Of a stretch of DNA of 64,000 nt, positions 1 through 11,000 are shown piece after piece. Within the stretch, counting starts at the first letter, position 1. Each line of letters opens with the position of its first letter. Position numbers and translations under genes: made by a program. Source of the DNA: Ampelocalamus luodianensis (lineage: Eukaryota; Streptophyta; Magnoliopsida; Poales; Poaceae); contig CM070633.1 of assembly GCA_036346255.1 (NCBI GenBank), forward strand, positions 22,940,001 through 23,004,000. Reading direction: 5' to 3'. The notes under the pieces are model-generated. The model made no database searches. It had not been told where the DNA came from and saw nothing but the letters and a program-made list of their open reading frames with translations.

Positions 1-28
1 TGCTGCTCCACACCAACCAAGAGAAAAT

Positions 29-979
29 TTGAATGGTGCATTTCAGCATGCTGCCGATGAAGATGCAAATGACCATTATGTGGCTGATCATGAAGAAGAT
101 GTTGTTTTGGATCATGATTATCAATGCCTTGCACGCAATCACCGGGGGATGGGAGGAAATGGACGACAAGCACCTCATCATAATGAAGAGAGAAGAGATG
201 ATTCTTTGGGTAAGGTTAAGTTTACCATTCCTTCCTTTGATGGTAAATACAATCTAGAAGCTTATTTGAATTGGGAGATGCTTGTGGAGCAAAAGTTCAG
301 CTGCCACGAGTATCCCGAGAATCAGCGAGTGCGGGCTGCTACAAGTGAATTCATGTATTATGCCTCTATTTGGTGGAGTTTGATCAAGCGAAGACATGAT
401 GCACCTCGCACTTGGGAAGAGCTTAAAGTGGTAATGCATTACATATTTGTTCCATCTTATTTTGAGCATGATTTGCTTAACAGGTTATAGCGGTTGAGGC
501 AAGGAAGTGAATTCATGGAGGATTACTATCAAGAGTTGCAAATTGGCATGTTACGAGCCAATGTAGAGGAGGAAAACAATGCAAAGATGGCTTGTTTCTT
601 GGGAGGTTTGAACAAGGATATTCAGAACGTTCTTGATTTTCACCGGTATGATACATTGAATGAATTGTTCCATTATGCATGAAAAGCGAAGCAACAAGTG
701 CAAGGGGAGAGAAGTCGTCTTGGCCGCGGAAATTCCAGCAATGCTACACAATGGAAATCTACCTGTTCACAGCCCAAAAAGGCAGGGTTCAGTTCGGGCC
801 GCGGCACAACATCAAGCTGCCCCACTTCTTCGCCTCCTAAGCCTGCTGATTCGAAAAAGATTACTGCTGCCCCTCCCAAAAGTGCATCATCAGTTGCCTC
901 CACAGGAAAAACAAGGGAAGTAGAGAGCTTCAAATGCAAAGGGAAGGGACATTACATGTGTGATTGCCCAAATCAGTGA
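29..979 (+). pseudogene. gag: CRM-like gag with two internal stop codons
   Basis: Nucleocapsid/capsid precursor of the gypsy remnant, which would package element RNA into virus-like particles. One frame covers the whole region but is cut by TAG at 488-490 and TGA at 680-682, and ends at TGA 977-979. The capsid-like core lies at residues 60-150 of the first segment and continues in the second (FLGGLNKDIQ). The tail is Ser/Lys-rich and ends in a degenerate CCHC zinc knuckle (CKGKGHYMCDC; the first cysteine pair is altered) just before the third stop. The true start is probably upstream of the window. Sequence after each stop stays in the same frame and is still family-like, so these are point nonsense changes. 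It cannot give a full protein without readthrough. Confidence 0.75.
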
Positions 980-1732
980 GCTCTCATCATCCGGGAAGAT
1001 GGGGAGTACACATCGGCTAGTGAGGTAGAAGAAGAACAATCTAAACAAGAAGAGTTGGAGCACGCCTTAGTTTCAGATTCACATGAGATTACCTTTGATG
1101 CAAGTCACACAAGTTTGATTATTCGCCGTGTTCTTAGCTCTCAAATGGAGCAAGCGGAGAAGGGGCAGTGCCACAACTTTTTCCAATCCAAATTTGTGAT
1201 AAAGGAGCACTCATGCAAGGTGATAATTGATGGCGGGAGCTGCAACAATATTGCAAGTTCAGAGATGGTCGAGAAGCTTGCTTTGACCACACAATCACAC
1301 CCGCGGCCATATTACATTCAATGGTTCAATTCTTGTGCCAAGTTAAAGGTAACGGCAATGGTTCGTGTGCACTTTTCGGTTGGTAGCTATTCTGATTTTG
1401 TGGACTGCGATGTGGTGCCAATGCAAGCGTGTGCATTACTTCTTGGAAGGCCTTGGCAGTATGACAAAGACACAATTCATTATGGGCATTCCAACAAGTA
1501 CTCGCTTATGCATAAGGAGAAGAAGGTTTCACTTGTTAGGATGTCACCGGAACAAATCATAAAAGAGGATTTAGATAGGGCTAAGTGTGAGAAAAAAGAA
1601 AGAGAGATGAGTGATATCCACAAAAAAGAGAGTGAGAGCCACAAGCCCAAATTGAGAGAAAATAAAGAAAAGTGTGAAAAAGAAAAGAGACATACAACTA
1701 AAGGGATAGGTTCTGTTAGCCACAAAAAGTGA
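980..1732 (+). pseudogene. CRM-like retroviral-type aspartic protease region
   Basis: Continues the gag frame after the TGA at 977-979. The first open methionine is at 1055. The protease active site appears as IDGGSCNN, where the family usually has D-S/T-G, near 1225-1250. It is followed by conserved blocks VDCDVVPMQAC and LLGRPWQYDKD (about 1395-1470) and a long Lys/Glu-rich linker to 1732. This enzyme normally cleaves the gag-pol polyprotein inside the particle. The Ser/Thr between the catalytic D and G reads as Gly here, so activity is doubtful. The frame ends in TGA at 1730-1732 and a short RT-linker remnant follows before the large deletion. Confidence 0.7.
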
Positions 1733-2375
1733 GATGCGAGAGTTAGAAACCCAATCCCAAGAATGTTATGCACTTGTGTGTAAGGATGTTCTCTTTTCCA
1801 CTGATGCTTTACCCTCTACTTTGCTCGTTTCGATTGTTTCTTTGTTGCAGGAATTCACAGTTGTTTTTCTAGAACAACGCAAGTCCAAGCTAATGCCATA
1901 AGGAGATGAACCGTTTAAAGTGCTTGCAAGGATCAATGATAAAGCCTACAAGTTAGAGCTACCCAAAAAAATATGGCGTAAGTGACACGTTCAATGTTTC
2001 AGATTTATCTCCTTACTTAGGTGATGGGGATGATCCTGAGTCGAGGACGACTCCTTTCCAAGAGGGAGAGTATGATGAGGACATCACAACCTCACCTGCT
2101 TGTCCGACATTGACATCAACAACTCCGGATAAAGCAACCCGAGTTCAAGGTGCAGCTCCAACTCAAGGTTCGGTGACACGAGCAAGTGCATGTCACCTCG
2201 GGCAACAGGTGAATTCGTTTCTTGGGCAAATTAATTATTTAATTTCAGAACAAATGATATTGCCTCATGATTGTTGCTTGCTTGTTACTACATGTGAGGG
2301 AATTGTTGGAGTAGTTGTTGATCAAGAATTTACCGAGGAGAGGATGAACACTAGCTGGGTGATTCAAGGACTTGG
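1733..2375 (+). pseudogene. Integrase C-terminal end of the CRM-like polyprotein after a large deletion
   Basis: After the protease linker (to about 1850) the sequence continues at about 1862 with integrase C-terminal motifs (EQRKSKLMP, a stop, then GDEPFKVLARIND and DLSPYLGDGDD) on successive frames. These belong about 3 kb further downstream in an intact element. From 2110 an open frame with VTRASACHLGQQVNSFLGQ, typical of the tail after integrase in this group, runs on without a stop across the junction at about 2375 into the protease of the neighbouring Tekay element. The 173-residue open frame at 2110-2631 is therefore a chimera of two retrotransposons, not a gene. Confidence 0.6.
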
Positions 2376-2912
2376 AGCACCTCAGACTCCAACTACACCA
2401 GCCAAGACCCCTCAGCCTTTTGGGAGAGGCCGTGTGAACCATGTCATGGTGGAGGAAGCCCAAACAGTCTCGGACGTCATGCTAGGTAAGTTCCTAGTAA
2501 ATTCAGCACCTGCTACTGTTTTGTTTGATTCTGAAGCTTTACATTCATTTGTTTCTTGGATTTTTGCTGCAAAGCATCAGTTAGAGGTTTTGACTCTTAA
2601 AACTGTTTTATTGGTTCCATCTCCCGGTTGAAAGTTGAGTACGAACCATGATTGCCCAAAAGTTAAAGTGGTCATAGAAGGGGTAGAATTTCTAGCCAAC
2701 CTCATAATCATCGACACCAAGTCCTTAGATGTGATTTTGGGAATGGATTGGCTTACTAATCACCAAGAAATTTGGATTGTGGTGGTAGAAGCATCACTTT
2801 GGTCAGCCCAGTTGGAACAAAAGTAAAATTTAAAGCCTCCACGAAAAAGCATGATGGAGCATTATTTTGCAGTGTCAAGGCTGTATCTTTGGAAGATGTG
2901 CCAGAGGTCAGA
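2376..2912 (+). pseudogene. Tekay-type protease segment (5' half of the split pol)
   Basis: Begins with GRGRVNHVMVEEAQ, matching GGGRVNHISAEEAQ in the minus-strand copy at about 42920. It continues through the protease active-site region, read here as LFDSEALHSF (the catalytic D-S-G is changed to D-S-E), and GVEFLANLIIID plus VILGMDWL after a TGA at 2629-2631. It ends in SLEDVPEV at 2909, exactly where the solo LTR is inserted. The continuation (F-S-D-V-like linker, then RT) resumes at 15765. The altered active-site glycine and the stop make it inactive. Confidence 0.75.
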
Positions 2913-3837
2913 TGTAACATCCCAAAGTGCTGTTACCAAAATAAACATAAAACAAAGTTATTGTTTTATTGGATTTTCTTTAATTTGAAAGAGTTCTATT
3001 GCTTTATTTGAATTTCTGAAGTTTTAAAAGTCAAAAGTAAAATTTACTTGAAGTTCTTGAAGTTTTATTTGATTTAAATGGAAAAATGAAAATTTAATTA
3101 GTTTATAGAATTTTCTGGAATTTTAAAAGCTTTTTCCTAAATATTTTAAAGCCAAAATAATTTATTTGCAAAAACTATTATCAATTATAAGTTGAAACTA
3201 TTTTATTTAAGTCCAAAATAACTCTAGGCATTTCTGTGAATTTTTCTAGAATTTTTGGATTTTATTTGCTATTTTCTAAAACCCTTTTTGTTTAATCAGA
3301 TTATTTAAATTGCCAAATCAATTAAAATCCCTAATTTGGCTTTGGGTCGAAACCTCCTTCAGCCCATCTCCTCTCACACGCGCCCGGCCCACTCTTCCGT
3401 GCGTTAAAAACCCCAAACCCGTTTCCACCGTTGGATCGGGATTCAACGATTAGATCTCTGTGTAACGTTTGGGCGACCGATTGTCTCATTTGGTTTTAAC
3501 CACAGGATCTAAATCCAACGGCTGCCATGCATTTGTTACTTTCCTATTCATTTCTTTCGCCGACATGTGGGACCGACGTCTACGGTGTCATCTCCCACCT
3601 CCCTTTCTTCCTCCCTGTTTTCATTTTCAGCCCACCATTGATGTCCCACGGGAGCTTTTAAAAACCCGATCAAATCCGGCCACATCCTGACAATTTCGCA
3701 CGCATTTATGTCGCCGCGTCACGCTGCGTCCATCTCGGCCTCACCCCTTACATCTCCGGCACCAAATCCCTTTAATTTCGCTGTTGAACGCGCACAGTCA
3801 TCTTGCTCTCCATGCCGCCTGGGCCACGCCCGTGCCC

Positions 3838-3846
3838 TATATAAAG
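3838..3846 (+). promoter_or_regulatory. Putative TATA box of the solo LTR
   Basis: TATATAAAG lies between a C-rich stretch and a GC-rich leader-like region in the first third of the LTR, the usual place of an LTR core promoter. Start-site position is inferred. Confidence 0.5.
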
Positions 3847-5661
3847 GAGCCCCGGGTGCGCCTTGGTCACCGCATCCCAACGCCACCACCCACGTAGCCC
3901 CTTTCCCCCTCAGCCCGTCGGATTTTGAAGAACTTCGCCGGCGACCAAAGCTTCTTCAATCTTCGATTCCGCCGCCGCCGAGGCCGCTCCACCCCTGTCA
4001 TCTACACCAGAAGCTTCGTGACGCCACCGCGAACCCAGTGCGCTCACCCACATCACCGGAGAACCCCTGGAGCACCCACTTCGTCGACGACCCCGCGCCG
4101 TCGCCGCTAAACCCCTCGTCGCCGGTGATCCTTTAGCACCCCTCTGCCGCAACGTATACCAGAATGATCAGTGTAGTCACCCCGTTCATATGCGCACCTC
4201 CATTTGACTCATCGTGGTGCCACGCGCCGGCGAGCCCGAGCCCTAACGCTGCCGCTCACCGGAGCCTACGTGGCTCAGCCATGTCATGGCTAGGTCAGTG
4301 CCACCTCGGCGCTCAAGCCTATGTGGCTACCAACGTGGCGGACACCTCAGCATCTGCGCCAGCACACCCCACCCCTTTGCACTAATCGCATAAGCCCAGT
4401 CCACGGTGGACTGTTGACCAACCATGGGCCTAGTCCATTGACTTGGGCCCACATGTCAGAGATAGAGAATTATTTTCCTTTAGGAAAATAATTCGGCTGG
4501 AAATTGATTATTCGGGCGTTGACGTTATGCTGATATCATAAAGCCTTTTTCCTTTACAAAAATAATTCCAATAATTCTAAAAAAACCCTAATTCTATCAT
4601 TTCATGTAATTTGAATCTTCCAAAGCCCATATCTTTTGCATCCGAACTCCGATTGAGCCCATTCAAATTTCTAAATTCCTATAAATTCAATATCTAGCCA
4701 ACTAAAGTAAAATTATTTAATTTGGAGTTCATTTGAGTTGTTATTTGAATTCAGTTTGAATTTGACTTATTTTCACGATTAGATTTCGACGACTTCGAAG
4801 AGTCAGATTTCGACGCTGTTGGAAGAGCTTATAAGAGGATTAATTTTGACTATATGATCATCGTGATTGTACACTTGAAATACCTGGAGAAAGTGCTTGT
4901 GAGTACTAGGTGACCTGTTAAAGAAAACAACATCACTTCAGTACTAGGTGACCTGTTAAGGAAAACAACATCGCCTCATCAAGCAAGGCAAGTTATACCC
5001 TTAATCATATTGATCCCATTATTTCAAATTATTTATATTCTATTTTAAATTATTACTTTATGCTTATTTATATCAATAATTTAAATTCCTGCTTTAATTG
5101 TATAGTTATGCCTAAAATCCTTTGTATGGCCAATTTTGATAATTGAAGCAAACATATTGTCACCATAGATAAAACCTAGTTGATACGATAGTATGAACTA
5201 GAATATTTTGAGAAAAATCAGGCTTGGCCATGCTTATAGACCAAACATGTTTATTTTGGGGAATTCCAGCCAGAAATCAGTTGTTGTTTAAATTGTATCC
5301 ATGGCATCAGTATGTTATGGAAGTTTATGACTTTGAAAAATGAAATAAATGAAAATGGTTTGGACTTGGGCATAACGGATGTTTGGTGGGTGCATGTTCA
5401 TGCACGGGCTTAATCTGGTTAAGGTTAAGGCCTAGGGTTATTTTGGAAAGTTGCCCAAGTCAGTTAAGGACCGGCCTTCGAGCGTTCCTTTGCTATGTCT
5501 ATAATGGGCTATGCCTTACCGTACCACCACATCTCCTCAAAATGGAGAGCAGGACCTGGCTAATTAATCTGCAATGTTCCACCGTGGTCGTTCCCATCAG
5601 ATGCAATGGGTAGTCATGTTACGACTTATGTTAGTCCCACCTGGCGCAAGAGGGGGCCCGA

Positions 5662-8074
5662 TGTAATATCCCGTATATCGGTAAGAGAGAAACTTGTTTG
5701 GAAGAGAAAAATTAAATTAAATTTAAGGATTCTGTTAGAATTGGGAATTTGGGCCTCCACCCAAGCTAAGGGCTGTCTTTGGCCGCCATGAAGTGGGCCA
5801 TTAAGGGGAGGCGCCTAAGGCCCATGGCCCAAGCTGCCCCTTTTCCTCCTAAAACCCTAGACAACCACCCCTGTTCATCAGAGCACTGCATCAGAGCGCC
5901 GCCCAGTACTGTAGCGCCGCCAGGTACTGTAGCAGTACTGTAGCACGCCCATACACCCCTTCATCCTGCTGCCATTGGCCAAAAGGAAGAGGGAGAAAGG
6001 GATTCGGCAAGAGAAGAAAGGAGAAAGGAAGAGAAGAGAAGGGATCTTCTTCGGGTGTTTGATCAGCGTCTTCCTAGGGTTCTACAAGGGTAACGAATAC
6101 CGATCCTCGTCGCTTGATTAGTGGTAGATGCGATTTGGTTCATATTTGATTAGATCGAACTGCTGCGTTCAGAAAATCAATTCTGTCCAGAATGTTGCGG
6201 AGTCTGTTTCGTGGTTTTAGAGGCCGAATCTGAGATGATCATCTCCTGGAGTTATGTAGGTCTTGTTCTTAGCTTTCGTTGGCCGCCAAGATCACCTCAT
6301 TCCGACTTTCGAGTCAAAAGTTATGATAGATTTATTATCTGCTGTCCAGAATCCTGACGAGAAATAGCAGTCTCTGTATAGGTTGATTTATGGCCTAGTT
6401 AGAGGGTGATTCAGAGGTCTTGCCCATAACAAATTTTGAAGGTGATATCACTAGCTTTCAGGATTGATAAAGAACACCTCATTTGGATTTATAGATCAAA
6501 AGTTATGCACTTTTCTTTGTGACTGTCCAGATTGTATGTCAGTCTGTCCAGTTTGTATGTCAGTTTCTATCTTTAATTTTGACCCGTGTGCCACTTTTTG
6601 TTAAAGACAATATATGAATGTCGTACAACTAAGTTATTGTAGATAATTCGATAACCTTTTCAGATTGATAAAGAATGTTCAATTTGGAGTTGTACAACAA
6701 AAGTTATGGATATTTTATTTTAGCCGATATTTCTGTCAATTAATTCAGTCAACAGATTTGAGCCGTGGGCCAAATTTTATTAGAGGCAAAATCTGAACTT
6801 TTGCCCAACTAGAGTATTGTAGATATGTCAGTTAAGAATCATGGAAATTGGTCTCACCTCATTCCGAGTTCCAGACCAATAGATATGTCAATTACCGTGC
6901 TGCTGTCCAGAATTAAGTTATGTCAGAAATTGTTGATTTCATTTTAAGTTTTGTATTAATGACTAGAGTCATCGTGAAGCAGTGTTTAACGTCGATTAGT
7001 AGTGTTGGGTATATTATGTCCTTATTGAAATTATTTTACTTGTTTAGGAGGTGAAGCCTCGGGTTTAGGAGTATCACCTTTGCCGACTAACGCGTCGTGA
7101 TCGCGAAGGCAAGTACATTGCCACCCTTAATGATTGTGATTGATGAATGTTTATATGGTCATGCTGTGATTTGGTATGATACGAGAAGATGGATTGTCTA
7201 TGTTCTTTCATATGTGTTGAATCCATGTTTTGTTATCATGTCTTTCAATATTCGATTTCATTCTATGCATTCATTATGCATGTTTCCTCCACGAAAGTGG
7301 ATTGCAAGTCCCACCATTCCAGCAGGGGCGTGTTGGACATTGTCATGTCCCGCCCACGGAGTGGATTTGAAAGACCCATTAATTCCGAATGGGCATGTAA
7401 GACCCATTAACTCCAAGATGGGCAATGTTGGACACCGATGAAACGTTCTTCATACGGAAGTGGATCCCCGCATTTTTGTTAAGATGCGGGCTTGAGTGAA
7501 CACCGACGGTGTTTCACCGCTATACCGGTATATGCATGTGTGCATCCATTCCTTTGATTTTGAGCATTCATATCATGTCTTCATATGTAGTCGGTTGTGA
7601 TGTGATCGAACTCGATGATGAGATTGTCTTATTCATATTGAATGATTATCATATTGATATATGTACTTGCTGAGTCATGGACTCACTCTTGCGTTGTTTG
7701 TTTATTTTAGGTAACCCCGATGTTGGCTCACTTGGGAGGGAGTAGACACGCACTACTGCTCACATCACCCTATTCATGTTCAAGATTAAATTTAGTTCTA
7801 TCTTACATTCGTTAATGATGAACTGTAATAATTAAATTATAATTGGTGAAGGAAGGATACCTTCTCCACATTGAGGTTGATTTATTATCGCATATGAACT
7901 TTCATTATCAATGAACTGAAATAAATAGTTTAGATGGTGAAGGAAGGATACCTTCATCATGTCCTCGTTGTTTTGATACTATCATTAGTTGATTTTATTC
8001 AAATTCTCCGCAATATGGATGTATGTTAGATGTTTTAGGTGACATCTTGGCTTCCGAACAGCCGTGGTGTTACA
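5662..8074 (+). repeat. 5' LTR of the non-autonomous element
   Basis: 2413 bp, TGTAATATCCC...GTGTTACA. It holds a short cluster of TACTGTAGC motifs near 5905-5945, a degenerate ~185-bp tandem repeat at about 6240-6960, and two copies of a ~91-bp segment with GGTGAAGGAAGGATACCTTC near 7840 and 7935. The open frames near 7097-7441 are only shadows, since the same noncoding sequence recurs in the 3' LTR with frame-breaking indels. I found no clear TATA box. Confidence 0.88.
6240..6960 (+). repeat. Degenerate ~185-bp tandem repeat inside the LTR
   Basis: Four diverged units share, in order, a GTTATGTAG/TTGTAGAT block, a TAGCTTTC or TTTTCAG block, CACCTCATT(T/C)(G/C)GA, CAAAAGTTATG and CTGTCCAG. 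The AAAAGTTATG anchor lies at 6316, 6498 and 6699, with a degraded form near 6873. The same array is in the 3' LTR (about 13065-13785). A similar three-unit array is in the solo LTR 18083-20336 (anchors near 18786, 18969, 19149). Confidence 0.6.
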
Positions 8075-8076
8075 AT

Positions 8077-8087
8077 TGGTATCGAGC
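8077..8087 (+). other. Primer-binding site of the non-autonomous element
   Basis: TGGTATCGAGC, two bases after the 5' LTR end, matches the plant initiator-tRNA-Met primer site TGGTATCAGAGC except that the A of CAG is missing. The position is exactly as expected. Confidence 0.75.
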
Positions 8088-11000
8088 GGGCTTTAGGTCC
8101 GTGGTAATTAAGTTATTAAATTGACACACTGTGTACGTGAGGTGGGGTTTGGGTAATCCATCGATTCGTATTTCTAGTGGTGTGTTTCATCATATTGAAC
8201 TGTTCTTGAATTTCTTCTCGTACTATCGTTCTTGTTGTTAATATGAACTAATACTATGATTGTCATGAGATGGTCCTCGTATATTCATAATTGAGTATTT
8301 TGGTGAAGCGTGTTGTTAACGGATGATAAGAAGTGGAGATCGTGGTTGTTACTCCGATTCACCAGTTACACCACCGCTCGCAGACGTGGTTAGAGGAGTA
8401 GTGACCCCGAGCACCGTAGTTTCAAGTGTTAAGCGTGAGTTGCTTTAGAAAGTTGTTCTCTTCCTTGAATTTCGATTTTGGCGTTCTTGTCCCGTGGTGG
8501 TTGATGAATTTCTCCGGTTTGTGGTTCATGATAGTTTATGGTTTTCAATAGATCCTCTTGGTTCTCTCAAACAATTATTGCTTTTCGATCGTTGAGTTGC
8601 TTTTACTACTTGTGATCGTTGTCAATTGGCAAGATTGATGTTTTCATGGTTGCTCCTTCTTTCTCATTGAAAAAATGACTCATTTACTCGCTTGATAGCT
8701 TGGTTAGTGAGAGTTTCCATCGTAAGTTCGCTTTGCATGGAAAAGCTTTTGCTTTATGTGTTTCTTTTGGATTACTTCAACGTTGAAATTTGAAGTCTCT
8801 CTTTGTCAAGTAAGACGTTAGAATCCTTTTGTGATGACTTGCCATGCTTAAAATGAGAAGTTATAACTAAACGAATAAATTGCTATGATGTGGGTTACAA
8901 GTTGGGTTTTAGCATGGTGCAAATCAATTATTCTTAACTACCATCCATGAAATTGAAATTTATTAATTTGAAATGTCCTTGTATTTGATAACGTGTATGT
9001 TAAATAAAGATTGTCCATATCCATTCGTAACCTATAGATCTTACATAAGAGCTAGATTTATCTATTTCCGGTATGCAAAAATTGTTGAAACTTTTATAAA
9101 GTACCTGATGGGTGCTGTGTATCGATTCATGAAACCTTGTTTATAGGAAATTATGTTAGTGAATCTTTAATCATGTTTTGAAATGATTTAATAAAGGTGA
9201 AATGTGAATCTATGTTTATATTTGGTTATGTGATTGCAAATGGAATTAGTACCGTATGTATACACATGATTAGTACAATCATCAATTGTTAATGAGCTAC
9301 CAAGAAGGTGTTGAGCAACACCAACATTGAGTAGATGAATTTCGTAAGTAGTCTTTGATAGCGCATGCAGATATTGTTATTGCTTAGCATAATCTGGTTA
9401 TAATAAATTTGTTTCAACCTTGTGGTTTGTATTCCTTTGGGAAGTTTTAGGATGGAGTAATAAAGTTTGATGATTCTTGGTACTAGTGTATGTTGTCGAT
9501 GTTATTAAATCGTCAAAATGTGAGAATGAGGTTAATTCGTGGTAATTTGATCACCCATGGTGATATTCTCTAAATGATCAAATTTCAAGATTTGTATTCA
9601 TGATCTTTTGGGGTTCAGGCTTTATGTGGTAAATGAAGTTTATCGAGTAACGATATGTTACAAAGTTGCAGTGGTTCTTCGTTGATGCAAGTGCTTCGAT
9701 TTTGAATACTTATTTGTTCTTATCTCATAAGGTTCGATATTCTATTCTTGTGAGGCTTATGCTCAACTATGGACTCCACTTATGTTCCGTGAGTTCATTG
9801 CTTAATTGGTTTCTTCTCTTGGTCCCATGTTCAAGTGAGTGGTGGATGAGTTTTCTAGTTGGTGAAAATCGCTTCCATTTGTCTCTTCTTTGAGAAAGAA
9901 TCAATTCATTCTTTTCACGTGGGTCTTTTCAAGTGTTTTCTAATTGTTGTTGTGAAATTGATGTTAATACCCATAGTAATTTGATCGCTTTGGTGATATC
10001 GTTCGATGAGAATAATTCAAGTTTAGCTTTCGTGATATTTTCTTTGAGCCCATGAATCATCCGTAGCTGAAATTATTTTAAATAAATTAAGGTATTAGAT
10101 TGTCCTGTTGTTTCTTAAGAGATTTGTGTGATTTAATTTTAAAGGCTCTTTGTCCGAGTTGGCAACGTGAGGTTGCAATCAAAGAAGTTATGTTGGTTCC
10201 TTTAAGAGGAGAATAATCTACTTGCTTTTCGCAAACTCAGAATTGAAAATGTTTCGAGTTTGGTGGTGAGATTATTTGGATCTCATGTTTCTTGTGTAGT
10301 TGAACTGCTCAACAAATATGACGTATTGAAGAATTTCATTGGTTCTTAATTAGTCCTTGTGGTTTGGACTAAAGATCTTATCTTGTACGTTGTGGCAAAG
10401 CGATGTTAGTCAAAAATTAATTTCAGTGTTAAAGGAAAGAGTGCAGGGAATATTTGAGAATTTGAGTCAAGTTTTGTAACTTGTGGTTATTTGAATTGTT
10501 CATAAACTTTTGCTCTTTACACTCAAGAGTTGTCGAGTTTCAATCGCAATGTCATTTCTCTTATTGGTGGTTATTTGCTATTCCTTTCGAGGGATGCGCA
10601 CTCACTGTGAACTCAATTTTTGTTTTCCCGCATCTTCTTTACCTGATTATTTCTTTTGGTCTCGTGCTCACCGTGAGCAGCAGATTTTTTTCCCTGTGTG
10701 GTGCAATTTGTTCTTGTTCGCCTCTTTCTTTTGAGAAAGGATCAACCGCTTTGTGTCAGAAAGTTTTACAAATCGTAAGTTGTTAATTGGTTTGGTGGTG
10801 GTTAAGTGATTGTAGGGTGAGATTTTGCTACCTAGTTATTGGAGGAGTAATAGAAGATGAGTTGGTTTTGACCGAGCCTCTTGGAGGGAAGTTGATTCAG
10901 ATGGGATGTATGGTTTCAAGTAAAACTCAGATATTGTTCGACTAAGTAGGACCTATGGTATAGTGTAGTTCCGTAACTTTGGTTCATGTTGAAATGTTGG

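Larger units (their letters stand above)
1..2375 (+). mobile_element. CRM-like Ty3/gypsy retrotransposon remnant, internally deleted
   Basis: Residual chromovirus running off the left edge of the window. In one reading frame it holds a gag region, a degenerate zinc knuckle and an aspartic protease, then the last part of integrase and the polyprotein tail. The stretch that should encode reverse transcriptase, RNase H and the integrase catalytic core (about 3 kb) is missing: sequence near 1855 passes straight from the protease-RT linker to the integrase C-terminal module. No LTR of this element is visible. The gag (KVKFTIPSFDGKY, then a VRAATSEF block) and the protease block (IDGGSCNN, LLGRPWQ) look like the CRM group. 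I recognised this by eye, without a tree. At about 2375 it abuts protease sequence of a different gypsy family. Confidence 0.75.

Noticed and set aside
7097..7441. 114-codon open frame in the 5' LTR (and the related frames at 13987-14311 in the 3' LTR)
   Set aside because: LTR sequence; the two copies differ by frame-breaking indels, there is no domain, and the strand/frame choice is arbitrary.
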